DNA of 61,299 nt from Bacteroidales bacterium (GTDB taxonomy: Bacteria; Bacteroidota; Bacteroidia; Bacteroidales; F082), in assembly GCA_023229245.1 (NCBI GenBank), contig JALNZU010000021.1:1-61299 (forward strand), given 5' to 3'. The notes below the pieces were generated by a model that did not search any database, was not told the origin of the DNA, and saw only the letters and a list, made by a program, of their open reading frames with translations. The position numbers and the translations under genes are program-made. Positions 51,737 to 61,299 of this stretch are shown here, one piece after another; position 1 is the stretch's first letter, and every line of letters starts with the position of its first letter.

Positions 51737-54526
51737 ATGAATACTTCTAAACCAAGACTGTTCCTGTTAGATGCCATGGCATTGATTTACAGGGCTTTTT
51801 TTGCTTTGAATAAGAATCCCCGCATCAATTCAAAAGGATTAAATACCTCTGCCATACTTGGCTTTGCCAATACCTTATATGATATACTGAAAAATGAACA
51901 GCCTACCCATATTGGGATTGCCTTTGATACTATGGCACCTACACAGCGCCACATAGATTTTGCCGATTACAAAGCAAATCGGGATAAGATGCCTGACGAT
52001 CTGGCTACTTCAATACCATATATCATGGAACTTATTAAAGGATTTCGTATTCCTATACTCACCCTGGATGGATACGAGGCCGATGATATTATAGGCACCT
52101 TAGCCAAGCAAGCTGAAAAACATGGATTTGACACCTATATGATGACTCCCGATAAAGATTTCGGGCAATTGGTATCAGAGCATATATTCATGTATAAGCC
52201 TGCCAGAACTGGTGAAGCGGCTGTTGTTTGGGGAATAGATGAGGTATGCGAACGGTATGAGATCGAAAAACCCGGGCAGCTGATTGATATATTAGGACTG
52301 ATGGGTGATGCCTCTGATAATATACCGGGAGTTCCGGGTATAGGTGAGAAAACGGCTATCAAGCTCATACGTGAATTTGGCTCTGTAGAAGAATTGCTCA
52401 ACCGTACCGGCGAGCTAAAAGGAAAGCTTAAAGAAAATTTAGAGAGTTTTAGCGATCAGGCTTTATTATCCAAACAACTTGCTACTATTATTACCGAAGC
52501 ACCTATTGCGTTTGAAAAAGAAAAGCTACAACTTGAAACGCCTGATATAGAGGCTTTGTCTGATTTGTTTGATGAGTTGGAATTTCGAACCTTTGCAAGA
52601 CGTTTTTTTGGTGATGCCCAAAAGAGCCAAAATAAAGCTACGCCCGATGTGGAGCTTAACCTGTTTAGTGGTCTCGAACCGGATGAGGTAGCCGAAGTGA
52701 TCAAAAGTGATTCCTATAGTTTACAAACTACTCCGCATCACTATGAGTTGGTCGTAGGTGAAGATCAGATCAACGACCTGGTGCAAAGCTTGTCGCAGTA
52801 TAAAACAATTTGTTTTGATACTGAAACCACACATATCGATGCCCACACTGCCGAATTAGTTGGGATCTCCTTTTCTGTCCGGCCTCATCATGCATGGTTT
52901 GTATTGCTTCCCGAAAACTATCATCAATGCCAGCAGCAGGTACAGCTCTTTCAATCACTATTTGAAGATGAATCCATCACCAAAATAGGGCAAAATCTGA
53001 AATACGATATCTCGGTACTTCGCTGGTACGATATTCGGGTATCAGGCCCTTTGTTTGATACCATGATTGCTCATTATCTCATTGAGCCTGATCAACGGCA
53101 TAATATGGACTTTCTGGCTGAGATTTTCTTGAATTATAAGCCTGTGCCTATCACCGAGCTCATAGGGAAAAAAGGAAAGCAACAAGGCAATATGCGCGAT
53201 GTGCCTCAGGAGCAGCTCAAGGAATATGCGGCCGAAGATGCAGATATCACATTCCAGCTTAAAGAAAAGATGGAACCTATGTTGCATGATCTCAAGCTGG
53301 AATATTTGTTTAATGAAATCGAGATGCCTTTGGTTCAGGTGTTAGCTGATATGGAAGCTGAAGGAGTACGTATAGATACCGAGGTTTTAAACGATATCAG
53401 CCGGCAAATGCAAACCGATATTACCGGATTAGAAACAACGATTTATTCACAAGCTGGGACAAGGTTCAATATAGCTTCACCTAAACAGCTTGGAGAGGTG
53501 CTGTTCGATAAGTTAGGCCTTAAAACCAAAGCAAAAAAAACTAAGACCGGACAATATCCTACAGGAGAAGATGTGTTGGTAAAGCTTATCCACGACCATC
53601 CGATAATTCCATTGATCTTAGATTATCGCTCGCTAACCAAGCTGAAATCAACTTATGTTGATGCGCTTCCCACTTTGGTCAATCCACGCGATCTGCGAAT
53701 ACACACCTCATATAATCAGGCCGTTGCAAGTACAGGAAGATTAAGCTCAAACAATCCCAATCTGCAAAACATACCAATACGTACCGAAAGAGGACGAGAG
53801 ATACGCAAAGCTTTCGTGCCACGTAACACACATTACACACTGCTTGCTGCCGATTATTCTCAAATCGAATTACGCATTATTGCTCATCTTAGCGAAGACG
53901 AAGCGATGATGGAAGCTTTTGTCAAAGGATATGATATTCATACAGCTACTGCAGCACGGGTTTATGGTGTTGAGCAGGAGGCAGTAAGCCGTGAGATGCG
54001 ACGTCATGCCAAAATGGTTAACTTTGGGATCATCTATGGGATATCAGCATACGGATTGGGCGAACGACTTGGTATCAGCACCTCCGATGCAGCAGATATC
54101 ATAGATAGCTATTTCAGAGAATATCCGGGAGTACAGAACTATATGAGTCAGCAAATTCTTTTTGCCCGAAAACATGGATTTGTTGAAACTATTTTAGGCC
54201 GACGAAGGATGCTGCGCGATATCAACAGTGCCAACAGAGTAGTACGAGGATTTGCCGAACGAAATGCCATCAATGCGCCAATACAAGGCTCGTCGGCAGA
54301 TATGATAAAAATAGCTATGATTCGAATCCACCAAGAGCTGAAAGCAGCTAAAATGGAATCGAAAATGATCCTTCAGGTACATGACGAATTAGTATTTGAT
54401 GCTAAAAAAGACGAATTAGAACCATTGAAAGAGATCATCCGTCGAAATATGGTTGAAGCCTTGCCGCTGAAAATACCTGTACTAGTTGATATGAATACCG
54501 GAAATAACTGGTTAGAGGCTCATTAA
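51737..54526 (+). CDS. polA: DNA polymerase I
   Basis: The product is 929 residues with all three domains: a 5'-nuclease (residues 1 to about 290; PDKDFGQLV, GDASDNIPGVPGIGEKTA), a 3'-5' exonuclease (CFDTETTHIDAH with Asp/Glu, and YAAEDADITF with Tyr/Asp, so apparently active proofreading), and the polymerase (motif A DYSQIELRIIAH, motif B RRHAKMVNFGIIYGIS, motif C QVHDELVFD). It removes RNA primers and fills gaps. It lies 83 bp downstream of rex and may be independently expressed. Confidence 0.97.
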   Translation: MNTSKPRLFLLDAMALIYRAFFALNKNPRINSKGLNTSAILGFANTLYDILKNEQPTHIGIAFDTMAPTQRHIDFADYKANRDKMPDDLATSIPYIMELIKGFRIPILTLDGYEADDIIGTLAKQAEKHGFDTYMMTPDKDFGQLVSEHIFMYKPARTGEAAVVWGIDEVCERYEIEKPGQLIDILGLMGDASDNIPGVPGIGEKTAIKLIREFGSVEELLNRTGELKGKLKENLESFSDQALLSKQLATIITEAPIAFEKEKLQLETPDIEALSDLFDELEFRTFARRFFGDAQKSQNKATPDVELNLFSGLEPDEVAEVIKSDSYSLQTTPHHYELVVGEDQINDLVQSLSQYKTICFDTETTHIDAHTAELVGISFSVRPHHAWFVLLPENYHQCQQQVQLFQSLFEDESITKIGQNLKYDISVLRWYDIRVSGPLFDTMIAHYLIEPDQRHNMDFLAEIFLNYKPVPITELIGKKGKQQGNMRDVPQEQLKEYAAEDADITFQLKEKMEPMLHDLKLEYLFNEIEMPLVQVLADMEAEGVRIDTEVLNDISRQMQTDITGLETTIYSQAGTRFNIASPKQLGEVLFDKLGLKTKAKKTKTGQYPTGEDVLVKLIHDHPIIPLILDYRSLTKLKSTYVDALPTLVNPRDLRIHTSYNQAVASTGRLSSNNPNLQNIPIRTERGREIRKAFVPRNTHYTLLAADYSQIELRIIAHLSEDEAMMEAFVKGYDIHTATAARVYGVEQEAVSREMRRHAKMVNFGIIYGISAYGLGERLGISTSDAADIIDSYFREYPGVQNYMSQQILFARKHGFVETILGRRRMLRDINSANRVVRGFAERNAINAPIQGSSADMIKIAMIRIHQELKAAKMESKMILQVHDELVFDAKKDELEPLKEIIRRNMVEALPLKIPVLVDMNTGNNWLEAH

Positions 54527-54546
54527 TCCTAAAAAATAGTTGTGAT

Positions 54547-57273
54547 ATGAAACGCAATAAAGTATATGTGGTTGGATTGCTTTTAGTTCTTTCCTTTGTT
54601 GTATGGTTTTTTGCAATTCGGTTTCCTTCCTCTAACGATCCACGTGGATCATATGAAGAGTGGCTGCATGAGCTGATGAAACCTTTACCTGCACCAGGAA
54701 CCAATTTGAAAGATATTCCCAAAGCTGATCGCCCTGATGTGGCAGCCATACAGAACTTTTTTCAAACCCTTGATCCAGCGTTAGGGTATGTGCCTTTGAA
54801 GCGGCAATACACTGCTTATCAACAGACTTTGGAGCAACAAAAAACTGTCAGTAAGAGCAATACCATCTTTTGGGAAGGAACCCGAGCTGATATGGGAGGG
54901 CGTACCCGGGCGATGATGTTCGATCCTAATGATGTCCAGAATAAACGGGTGTTTGCTGCCGGTGTTACAGGTGGGCTATGGGTTACAGAAGATATCACCA
55001 ATCTTTCTCAAGACTGGCATCCTATAGGCGACTTCTGGCCTAATCTGGCGATCAGCAGCCTGACATATGACCCAACAAATCCATTGACTATGTATGCAGG
55101 AACTGGTGAAGCTCAGACAGCAAGGGTGATATACAGAGAGTCAAGTGGGTTGGGTATGGGACTTATGAAAAGTACTGACGGAGGAGATACATGGGAACTC
55201 TTGCCATCTACTATGGATTTTGCGTATGTGACGGATGTAAAAGTTCGCGATGAAAATGGTATAGGAGTGATTTACGCTGCTGTTGTTTCAGGAGAGTATC
55301 AGGGTAACTCACATCAGAGTATGCCAACTGATGGCTTGTATCGCTCTGCGGATGGAGGGATGAACTGGGAACAGGTCTTACCCGAGATACCTGGACAACA
55401 GGGAACTGTCTATGCTCCGGCGCAAATTGAACTGGCATCAAACAACCGGCTGTTTGTAGGTACTATGGAAAACCTTGAAATGAAAGGTGGGGCTGTTGTG
55501 TTATTCTCCGATCTGGGAACTGCCGGTAGCTGGACTGCCTATACCCACTACAACGAATTGATATCAAGCCAGACATATTATAAAATTCCGGCCAGAACTA
55601 TAGTTTCTTCTTCACCATCTAACCCTGATATAGTGTATGCCCAATTTGCGGCAGGTTATACCAGCGATTTCAACTATTATCATGGCCGGTATATTGCCCG
55701 TTCTATAGATGGTGGGCAAACCTGGTCACCGGTGAATATTCCTGCCGAAGACTGGAGTACACTGGCATGGCATGCATTTATACTGAAGGTAGATCCGGTT
55801 AACCCGAATGTAGTGTATACCGGAGGACTTGACCTCTGGAAATCGACAAATAGCGGCCAAAGCTGGATAAAAATTTCCGATTGGGTTTTGATGTACTACG
55901 GTGGTGGAGATGAGTATGTACATGCCGATCAGCATACTATATTGTTCCGACCCGAACATCCTAAACAGGCTATATTTGCCAGTGATGGAGGCGTGTTTCT
56001 CTCCACCAATGCACAGCAAACTATTCCCACTTTTGTCGAAAGAAATCAGAATTTCAACACCTTGCAGTTTTATTCTTGTGCCATAAACCCTATATACGGT
56101 AGCCAGCAATATTTAGGAGGACTGCAAGATAATGGAAGTTTGAAATACAGTGGCGAGCCCCTTACTATTAACGATATGCTTAGCGGAGGCGATGGAGCAT
56201 ATTGTTTCTGGGACAAAAACGAACCCAATATTTATATTACATCGGTGTATTATAACAGGTATTATATTTACAAGAACAATAATTTCGTTGACTATTTTGA
56301 TGGCGGAAATGGAACTTTTGTTTCGCCTGCCGACTATGACTGGCGTTCCAATACTATATATGCCAATGCAGTAAGTTTTTCCGGTAGCAATCCTGGGAGA
56401 TTGTATAAGGTATATGGAGCAGGTACTAACCAGTCGGGGAGTGGAACGATTAATTTGGGTACCATGAATATGATTCCTTTTTCGCATATACGTTTTTCAC
56501 AACATTCACCCGATAATTCAACGCATCTGTTTGTGGGTACCCAGGCGGGTCGCCTTTATAAAGTGATCAATGCACAAAGTGATCCGCAAGCTGTTGAGAT
56601 AGGTTCACCATCGTTTCCTACCGCTAATATATCATCTGTCACTGTGGCCGGATCAGAAGATACCTTGTTGGTCAGCTTCTCCAATTATGGAGTTTCTTCG
56701 CTATGGCAAACTTATGATGGCGGGCAGACGTGGCTGGAAAAAGAAGGTAATCTGCCGGATATGCCTATCCGTTGGGTTATGTATCACCCGTTGAACAGCG
56801 GTCAGGTTATGGCTGCTACCGAAACCGGTATCTGGATCACAAACCAGATGCACGAACCTGAACCTGTATGGGAACCGGCAACTCAAGGCATGGGCAATGT
56901 ACGAGTGGATATGCTCCAATATCGCGATAGCGATCAAACAGTGTTGGCAGCTTCACATGGAAGAGGATTGTTTACAACCATATGGGAAAAGGATGTATAT
57001 ACAGGGATAAAAGAAACGACTAAAAACCGAGACCTGAAGCTGTTCCCCAATCCGGTTACAGACCGCTTAAACATATCGGGATTACCCACTACAGATAAAA
57101 GTGTAACCTATTCAGTGTATGATATAAAAGGAGCTTTGGTAGATCAATCGGTATTGAGGTTGACTGAAAAAACTGAAACAAGTATTGTTGTAGAGCATCT
57201 CAAATCAGGACATTATATTATCCGTTTTGATTTTGCTACACAATCTTATGAATCTTGGTTTATCAAAAAATAA
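54547..57273 (+). CDS. T9SS protein with sialidase-like/VPS10-type propeller repeats
   Basis: The product is 908 residues. The N-terminal hydrophobic segment (VYVVGLLLVLSFVVWFFAI) is a signal or anchor. Residues about 100-800 carry many Asp-box units (STDGGDTWE, SADGGMNWE, SIDGGQTWS, STNSGQSWI, TYDGGQTWL), predicting one or two large beta-propellers. The C-terminus is a T9SS domain (LKLFPNPVTDRLNISG, SGHYIIRFDFATQSYES). No catalytic centre was recognised. It starts 20 bp after polA, with no clear terminator between, and shares its style with the T9SS protein at 36647, although the order of modules differs. Confidence 0.9.
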   Translation: MKRNKVYVVGLLLVLSFVVWFFAIRFPSSNDPRGSYEEWLHELMKPLPAPGTNLKDIPKADRPDVAAIQNFFQTLDPALGYVPLKRQYTAYQQTLEQQKTVSKSNTIFWEGTRADMGGRTRAMMFDPNDVQNKRVFAAGVTGGLWVTEDITNLSQDWHPIGDFWPNLAISSLTYDPTNPLTMYAGTGEAQTARVIYRESSGLGMGLMKSTDGGDTWELLPSTMDFAYVTDVKVRDENGIGVIYAAVVSGEYQGNSHQSMPTDGLYRSADGGMNWEQVLPEIPGQQGTVYAPAQIELASNNRLFVGTMENLEMKGGAVVLFSDLGTAGSWTAYTHYNELISSQTYYKIPARTIVSSSPSNPDIVYAQFAAGYTSDFNYYHGRYIARSIDGGQTWSPVNIPAEDWSTLAWHAFILKVDPVNPNVVYTGGLDLWKSTNSGQSWIKISDWVLMYYGGGDEYVHADQHTILFRPEHPKQAIFASDGGVFLSTNAQQTIPTFVERNQNFNTLQFYSCAINPIYGSQQYLGGLQDNGSLKYSGEPLTINDMLSGGDGAYCFWDKNEPNIYITSVYYNRYYIYKNNNFVDYFDGGNGTFVSPADYDWRSNTIYANAVSFSGSNPGRLYKVYGAGTNQSGSGTINLGTMNMIPFSHIRFSQHSPDNSTHLFVGTQAGRLYKVINAQSDPQAVEIGSPSFPTANISSVTVAGSEDTLLVSFSNYGVSSLWQTYDGGQTWLEKEGNLPDMPIRWVMYHPLNSGQVMAATETGIWITNQMHEPEPVWEPATQGMGNVRVDMLQYRDSDQTVLAASHGRGLFTTIWEKDVYTGIKETTKNRDLKLFPNPVTDRLNISGLPTTDKSVTYSVYDIKGALVDQSVLRLTEKTETSIVVEHLKSGHYIIRFDFATQSYESWFIKK

Positions 57274-57279
57274 AAAGGC

Positions 57280-57726
57280 ATGCAAACTCTTTTTACAGAT
57301 GAATACTTCATGAAAGAGGCCTTTAAAGAGGCACAAAAAGCTGCCGATATTGACGAGGTGCCTGTAGGAGCTGTGATTGTAAGTAACAAACGCATCATAG
57401 CCAGAGCTCATAACATGACCGAAAAACTGCAAGATGTTACAGCACATGCCGAGATGCTGGCTATTACAGCAGCATCCAACTTTTTAGGTGCAAAATATTT
57501 GGACGGATGCACTATATATGTTACTCTTGAACCTTGCCCTATGTGTGTTACAGCACTATATCATGCCCATATTGAGAAAATGGTTTGGGCAACAGATGAC
57601 GAGAAAATGGGATTTATGCGCTTTGGAGTGCAAATGTTGCATCCAGCTACAAGTTATGAAAAAGGATTGATGGCTGAAAAGTCAGCTCAAATGCTGAAAA
57701 AGTTTTTTAAGGATAAAAGGAAATAA
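57280..57726 (+). CDS. tadA: tRNA-specific adenosine deaminase
   Basis: The product is 148 residues. The zinc/catalytic motifs are HAEMLAI (His, Glu) and LEPCPMCVTAL (two Cys), and the substrate loop GAVIVSNKRIIARAHN precedes them. TadA deaminates the wobble adenosine of tRNA-Arg(ACG) to inosine. The start at 57280, 6 bp after the T9SS stop, gives the normal N-terminus; ATG at 57310 is an alternative. It is probably co-transcribed with the gene upstream. Confidence 0.93.
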   Translation: MQTLFTDEYFMKEAFKEAQKAADIDEVPVGAVIVSNKRIIARAHNMTEKLQDVTAHAEMLAITAASNFLGAKYLDGCTIYVTLEPCPMCVTALYHAHIEKMVWATDDEKMGFMRFGVQMLHPATSYEKGLMAEKSAQMLKKFFKDKRK

Positions 57727-57911
57727 TAAAAATGTGTGGAGCAGTTGTTTATTTGAAATAAGCAAGTTATTTTTGTGTGTGCCAAATAAACCAATAGAGA
57801 TAGTAAAAAGCAGTAAAACACCTGCATAGTATGAAAAAATGAAGCAATGCCATCAGTTTGAAATTTGGAGTAGCTTTATTGATAAACAATGATAGAACTT
57901 TAATAATACAG

Positions 57912-59774
57912 ATGAAAAAGGCTCATCTATATCTTGTGTGTTTCGTATGCCTTGTCTTTTCATTAAAAGCTCAGGACTTGCAATTGATACTTCGTGCCGA
58001 CAGTCTGCAACATGAATTGGTGAATGCAGATCAGAGCCGCAAACCCATACTTATGTATCAATTGGCTGGAACGGTTCACAGTGTTGATAGTTTGCGTGCC
58101 CTGCAACTATTGATGGATGCTGTACCCTTGGCTCAATCTACTAATCAACCTAATATAGAAGCAAAGATTTATAATCTGTTGGCGCATATATATGCTGATC
58201 ACTATAAAGTAGATTCGGCTGTTTACTATATGAAAAAATATCTTCAAAGTCAGGTTGATATTGACAGCATATTAAAAGAACGGACAGGTCAAAATCTGAT
58301 AGACCTTCTGAACGCCACAGATCAGGATGATTCTCTGACTTCTACCTCTAAATCAAAAAGTTGGCTCATAGGCATAGTATTGGGATCGGTAGTTGTTATC
58401 GGAATTTTTCTGTTCTATTGGCAGCTTCGCAGGCGAAGGATCGTCAAGCAGCTTCAGAAAACACAAGCACAGTTGCATGCTGTTAGAGCCGAGCAAGAGA
58501 TGCAAGAAAAGCGTATAGATGAATTAGTGTATCAGCAGACCGAAGCCCTGGAGAATGAGCTTCAAAAAAGTCGTGCACGTGATGCAGAACATAAAAAAGC
58601 ATTGAAAAAAGCCGAAGAAGCTAGTTACTTAAAAAATGCGTTTCTGGCAAATATGAGCCATGAGATTCGTACACCACTGAATGGAATCATCGGCTTTTCA
58701 AGCTTGCTTGAAACAGAATTGGCCTTGTTAGAAAACACAGAACTGTACGAATATGCTGCTAGTATCCAACAAAGTGGCGACAGACTATTGAATCTACTCA
58801 CCAATATTATTGATATCAGCCGTATTGAAGCCAATGATATGGAAGTGGAGTTGCACGCATTTAATGTGGGTGAGATCATCGAGAATGTATGCGAATTATA
58901 TGTCTTTGCAGCGAACGAAAAGGGGATCAAGTTTAAGAAAAAAATAGCTCAGACACCAGTGGTGATAACCGATAGCTCACAACTGATGCGTGTATTAAGC
59001 ATAGTGGTTGATAATGCTATTACCTATACCAATGCCGGATTCGTTACTATTACAAACGAGTATCTTGAAAATCAGGATGAGGTGCTGATACGTATTAAAG
59101 ATACCGGAATCGGGATAGATGAATCGTATAAAAACTATTTATTTGAAGCTTTTAATCAGGAAAGTGTTGGATACAACAAATCGGCTCAAGGAGCCGGTCT
59201 GGGGTTGCCATTAGCCAAGCGGCTGCTTGATCTCATGCACGGAAGAATCGAAATACAAAGCATACCAGAAGTAGGTACCACAGTAGATATATTTGTTCCA
59301 TGTGGCAAGCAACATGACGACCCAACCAAAGCAATTGATGGAAATAAAACCGATCAGACTAACACAACCAAACCTATTGAAATCTTCATAGTAGAAGACG
59401 ACCGGATGAACAGAATGGTGCTTCAGAAAATATTGAAAAGGTCTGGCAATCTCACTATTGCCGTGGATGGTGAAGAAACTCTGTCAATCGTCTATAGCCA
59501 CTACAAAAAGAAGCATATTTTTGATGTGATGTTGTTTGATATTAATTTGCCATCCCCTTGGGACGGTATTATGCTGATGCATAAAATCCGGGAAGAACTT
59601 CCTGAATATCGATTAGTGCCTTTTATAGCACAAACAGCTTATGCCATGACAGGGGACAGAGAAAAATTGTTAGAAGCCGGATTCGATGACTATATAGCCA
59701 AGCCAATCAGCAAAAACGAGTTGCTTACCATCATAAACAATCAAGTAGAAAAGTTCGCACGTATAGGACGATAG
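57912..59774 (+). CDS. Hybrid sensor histidine kinase/response regulator
   Basis: The frame opens at 57858, but ATG at 57912 gives a signal peptide (MKKAHLYLVCFVCLVFSLKA) and is preferred (about 620 residues). A short helical periplasmic part of about 135 residues precedes one membrane helix (SWLIGIVLGSVVVIGIFLFY) and a coiled coil. The kinase has an H-box (FLANMSHEIRTPLNGIIGF), N-box (VVDNAITYTNAG) and G-box (DTGIGIDESYKNYLFEAF). A receiver follows (FIVEDDRMNRMVL; phospho-acceptor Asp in MLFDINLP; Lys in DDYIAKPIS). No DNA-binding output is present, so a separate partner is needed. Confidence 0.92.
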   Translation: MKKAHLYLVCFVCLVFSLKAQDLQLILRADSLQHELVNADQSRKPILMYQLAGTVHSVDSLRALQLLMDAVPLAQSTNQPNIEAKIYNLLAHIYADHYKVDSAVYYMKKYLQSQVDIDSILKERTGQNLIDLLNATDQDDSLTSTSKSKSWLIGIVLGSVVVIGIFLFYWQLRRRRIVKQLQKTQAQLHAVRAEQEMQEKRIDELVYQQTEALENELQKSRARDAEHKKALKKAEEASYLKNAFLANMSHEIRTPLNGIIGFSSLLETELALLENTELYEYAASIQQSGDRLLNLLTNIIDISRIEANDMEVELHAFNVGEIIENVCELYVFAANEKGIKFKKKIAQTPVVITDSSQLMRVLSIVVDNAITYTNAGFVTITNEYLENQDEVLIRIKDTGIGIDESYKNYLFEAFNQESVGYNKSAQGAGLGLPLAKRLLDLMHGRIEIQSIPEVGTTVDIFVPCGKQHDDPTKAIDGNKTDQTNTTKPIEIFIVEDDRMNRMVLQKILKRSGNLTIAVDGEETLSIVYSHYKKKHIFDVMLFDINLPSPWDGIMLMHKIREELPEYRLVPFIAQTAYAMTGDREKLLEAGFDDYIAKPISKNELLTIINNQVEKFARIGR

Positions 59775-59800
59775 AAAATAAGCCGATGGCTGTTTTTCAT

Positions 59801-59808
59801 TAATTTTG
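59801..59808 (+). promoter_or_regulatory. Candidate -7 element of fbaA
   Basis: TAATTTTG matches TAnnTTTG and lies 66 bp upstream of the fbaA start. Confidence 0.4.
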
Positions 59809-59874
59809 TATCTCTTAAACAACTGAACATATCGAAGTATGAAGGTGTTTTATTTACGATAAAAATATTGAATT

Positions 59875-60954
59875 ATGTCAGAAAAATTATCATCAATCAT
59901 TGCCCCCGGTGTTGTTACTGGGGATGACTTACAAAAAGTATTTAAGAAAGCCAAGCAGGATCGCTTTGCCCTTCCTGCTGTAAATGTGGTAGGTACGAAT
60001 TCGGTAAATGCTGTGATGGAAGCAGCCAGAACAGTCAACTCGCCGGTTATCATACAGTTTTCTAATGGAGGAGCTTCATTTTTTGCTGGTAAAGGCTTGT
60101 CAAACACTGGCGAACGAGCTGCTATAGCAGGTGCCGTATCTGGAGCTCATCATATCCATCAGATAGCAGCTATGTATGGTATTCCAGTAATCGTGCATAC
60201 CGATCATGCAGCCCGAAAATTGCTGCCATGGATAGATGGAATGTTAGAAGCAGGTGAAGCATTTTACAAGCAATATGGAAAGCCTCTTTTCAGTTCGCAT
60301 ATGCTCGACCTCTCCGTAGAAACACTTGAAGACAATCTAGAGATAAGCAAAAGATATCTGGAGCGTATGGCTAAAATGGGGATGACCCTTGAGATAGAGT
60401 TAGGCATCACCGGAGGCGAAGAAGACGGAGTGGATAACACTGGGGTGGATAGCTCCCGATTATATACACAGCCTGATGAAGTAGCACGGGCTTATGAAGA
60501 GCTAAGTCAGGTGAGCGACCGGTTTACTATAGCAGCTGCATTTGGAAATGTGCATGGAGTATATAAACCCGGAAATGTAAAGCTGGAACCTGTTATACTG
60601 TATAACTCACAAAAATATATTCAGGAAAAATACCAAACCGAGCCTAACCCTGTTGATTTTGTGTTTCATGGAGGATCAGGCTCCGAACCTGAGCTCATCA
60701 AAGAATCGCTCGAATACGGAGTAGTGAAAATGAATATAGATACCGATACCCAATGGGCTTTCTGGGATGGAATACGTGTGTTTGAACAAAAATATCACGG
60801 ATATCTCCAAGGTCAGATAGGAAACCCTGAAGGAGAGTTCCAGCCTAACAAAAAATATTACGACCCGCGAAACTGGCTTCGTGAAGCTGAGAAGTCAATG
60901 ATAGAACGACTGAAAATAGCATTCGCCGATCTGAACTGCGAAGACCGCTATTAA
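59875..60954 (+). CDS. fbaA: Class II fructose-bisphosphate aldolase
   Basis: The product is 359 residues, like class IIA enzymes of the E. coli FbaA type. Zinc and catalytic features are VIVHTDHAARKLLPWIDGM (Asp and His), the FVFHGGSGSEPE loop and NIDTDTQWAFW, which binds the dihydroxyacetone-phosphate phosphate. It splits fructose 1,6-bisphosphate in glycolysis or makes it in gluconeogenesis. No terminator is obvious downstream. Confidence 0.96.
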   Translation: MSEKLSSIIAPGVVTGDDLQKVFKKAKQDRFALPAVNVVGTNSVNAVMEAARTVNSPVIIQFSNGGASFFAGKGLSNTGERAAIAGAVSGAHHIHQIAAMYGIPVIVHTDHAARKLLPWIDGMLEAGEAFYKQYGKPLFSSHMLDLSVETLEDNLEISKRYLERMAKMGMTLEIELGITGGEEDGVDNTGVDSSRLYTQPDEVARAYEELSQVSDRFTIAAAFGNVHGVYKPGNVKLEPVILYNSQKYIQEKYQTEPNPVDFVFHGGSGSEPELIKESLEYGVVKMNIDTDTQWAFWDGIRVFEQKYHGYLQGQIGNPEGEFQPNKKYYDPRNWLREAEKSMIERLKIAFADLNCEDRY

Positions 60955-61299
60955 AAACTGTTCGACAATACTTGTTTAATTAAGCTAAAATAAGGGAATC
61001 AGTATTATTTCAGAATAATTGCTGAACAACTTCATACGTAGCACATTGGTAATCTAATACCCATACAGCTATTGGCAGTGTGTGGCTAATTGGATAGCGG
61101 GATATACCGAACCTTTTATGACTTTAAAATCAACGCCCTGATCTGTTAGAAAACAGGGTGATAGTGAATTAAGGAGTAATGGACATTTTTGATGCTTTTT
61201 TTTAACCGATGTGTTTAAGTGGACATTTTTAATGCTATTTATTTTTATCCTTTTGTTGGATAAAAAGTTTTTATACAGACTTTTGTTCTGTCTGTCTAA
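60955..61299. other. Non-coding right edge with tandem 17-bp repeat
   Basis: No gene is visible after fbaA. Two near-identical copies of TGGACATTTTTRATGCT lie at 61180-61196 and 61220-61236 (16/17 identical, 40-bp period). Closely spaced direct repeats of this kind resemble the termini of IS21-family insertion sequences. The element itself would lie beyond the window, so this stays tentative. Confidence 0.4.

Overview
The window reads as chromosome from an anaerobic, fermentative member of the Bacteroidota (Bacteroidales/Marinilabiliales-like; genus not determinable from sequence alone). Supporting signs are four or more secreted proteins ending in type IX secretion (T9SS) type A sorting domains, phylum-type promoters with a TAnnTTTG -7 element, a SPOR-tailed outer-membrane barrel, a lysyl-tRNA synthetase with a C-terminal extension, and an RHS/SpvB giant protein of the kind common in this phylum. 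Housekeeping genes (lysS, glnS with a tRNA-Gln, polA, acpS, exodeoxyribonuclease III, tadA, fbaA) are interleaved with accessory clusters.

Layout. 1-10.0 kb (minus): a cell-surface cluster with a lipoprotein, a T9SS protein, a frameshifted tail-fibre-like gene, a small T9SS protein carrying one RHS-like YD motif, and a >1,880-residue SpvB/FG-GAP/RHS protein that runs off the left edge. 10.8-19.0 kb: a polytopic membrane protein, an overlapping radical SAM/GME-fold-like pair, a GH109-like glycosidase with a sugar-kinase-like partner, a Crp/Fnr regulator and two small envelope proteins. 19.1-26.2 kb: an S9 peptidase, a heterodisulfide-reductase-like iron-sulfur pair, a SugE-type SMR transporter, exonuclease III and AcpS. 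26.3-31.7 kb (minus): a c-type cytochrome cluster (hexahaem lipoprotein with a collagen-like stalk, monohaem lipoprotein, DUF5777-like barrel, monohaem c, heptahaem c with membrane anchor, cytochrome b, OB-fold lipoprotein), preceded by a perfect FNR-type palindrome. 32.5-45 kb: a basic coiled-coil protein, a 39-residue membrane peptide, a SPOR barrel, lysS, a 1,231-residue T9SS propeller protein, buk, ptb, an M64 peptidase and a fructosamine-kinase-like gene. 45-61 kb: glnS/tRNA-Gln, a NuoE/NuoF/[FeFe]-hydrogenase operon, rex, polA, a T9SS propeller protein, tadA, a hybrid histidine kinase and fbaA. The right edge carries a tandem repeat that may be an insertion-sequence terminus.

The strongest systems signal is redox control. 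A Rex-family gene follows the hydrogenase operon. Two 18-bp Rex-type operators lie in front of that operon, and a third, 17/18 match, sits just upstream of ptb-buk. This suggests that H2 production and (iso)butyrate/ATP formation are switched together by the NADH/NAD+ state. The NuoE-like subunit has lost three of the four [2Fe-2S] ligands, and this Rex lacks the usual glycine-rich nucleotide motif, so both may work in non-standard ways. The second candidate system is the cytochrome/beta-barrel cluster, which has the parts list of a trans-envelope electron conduit.
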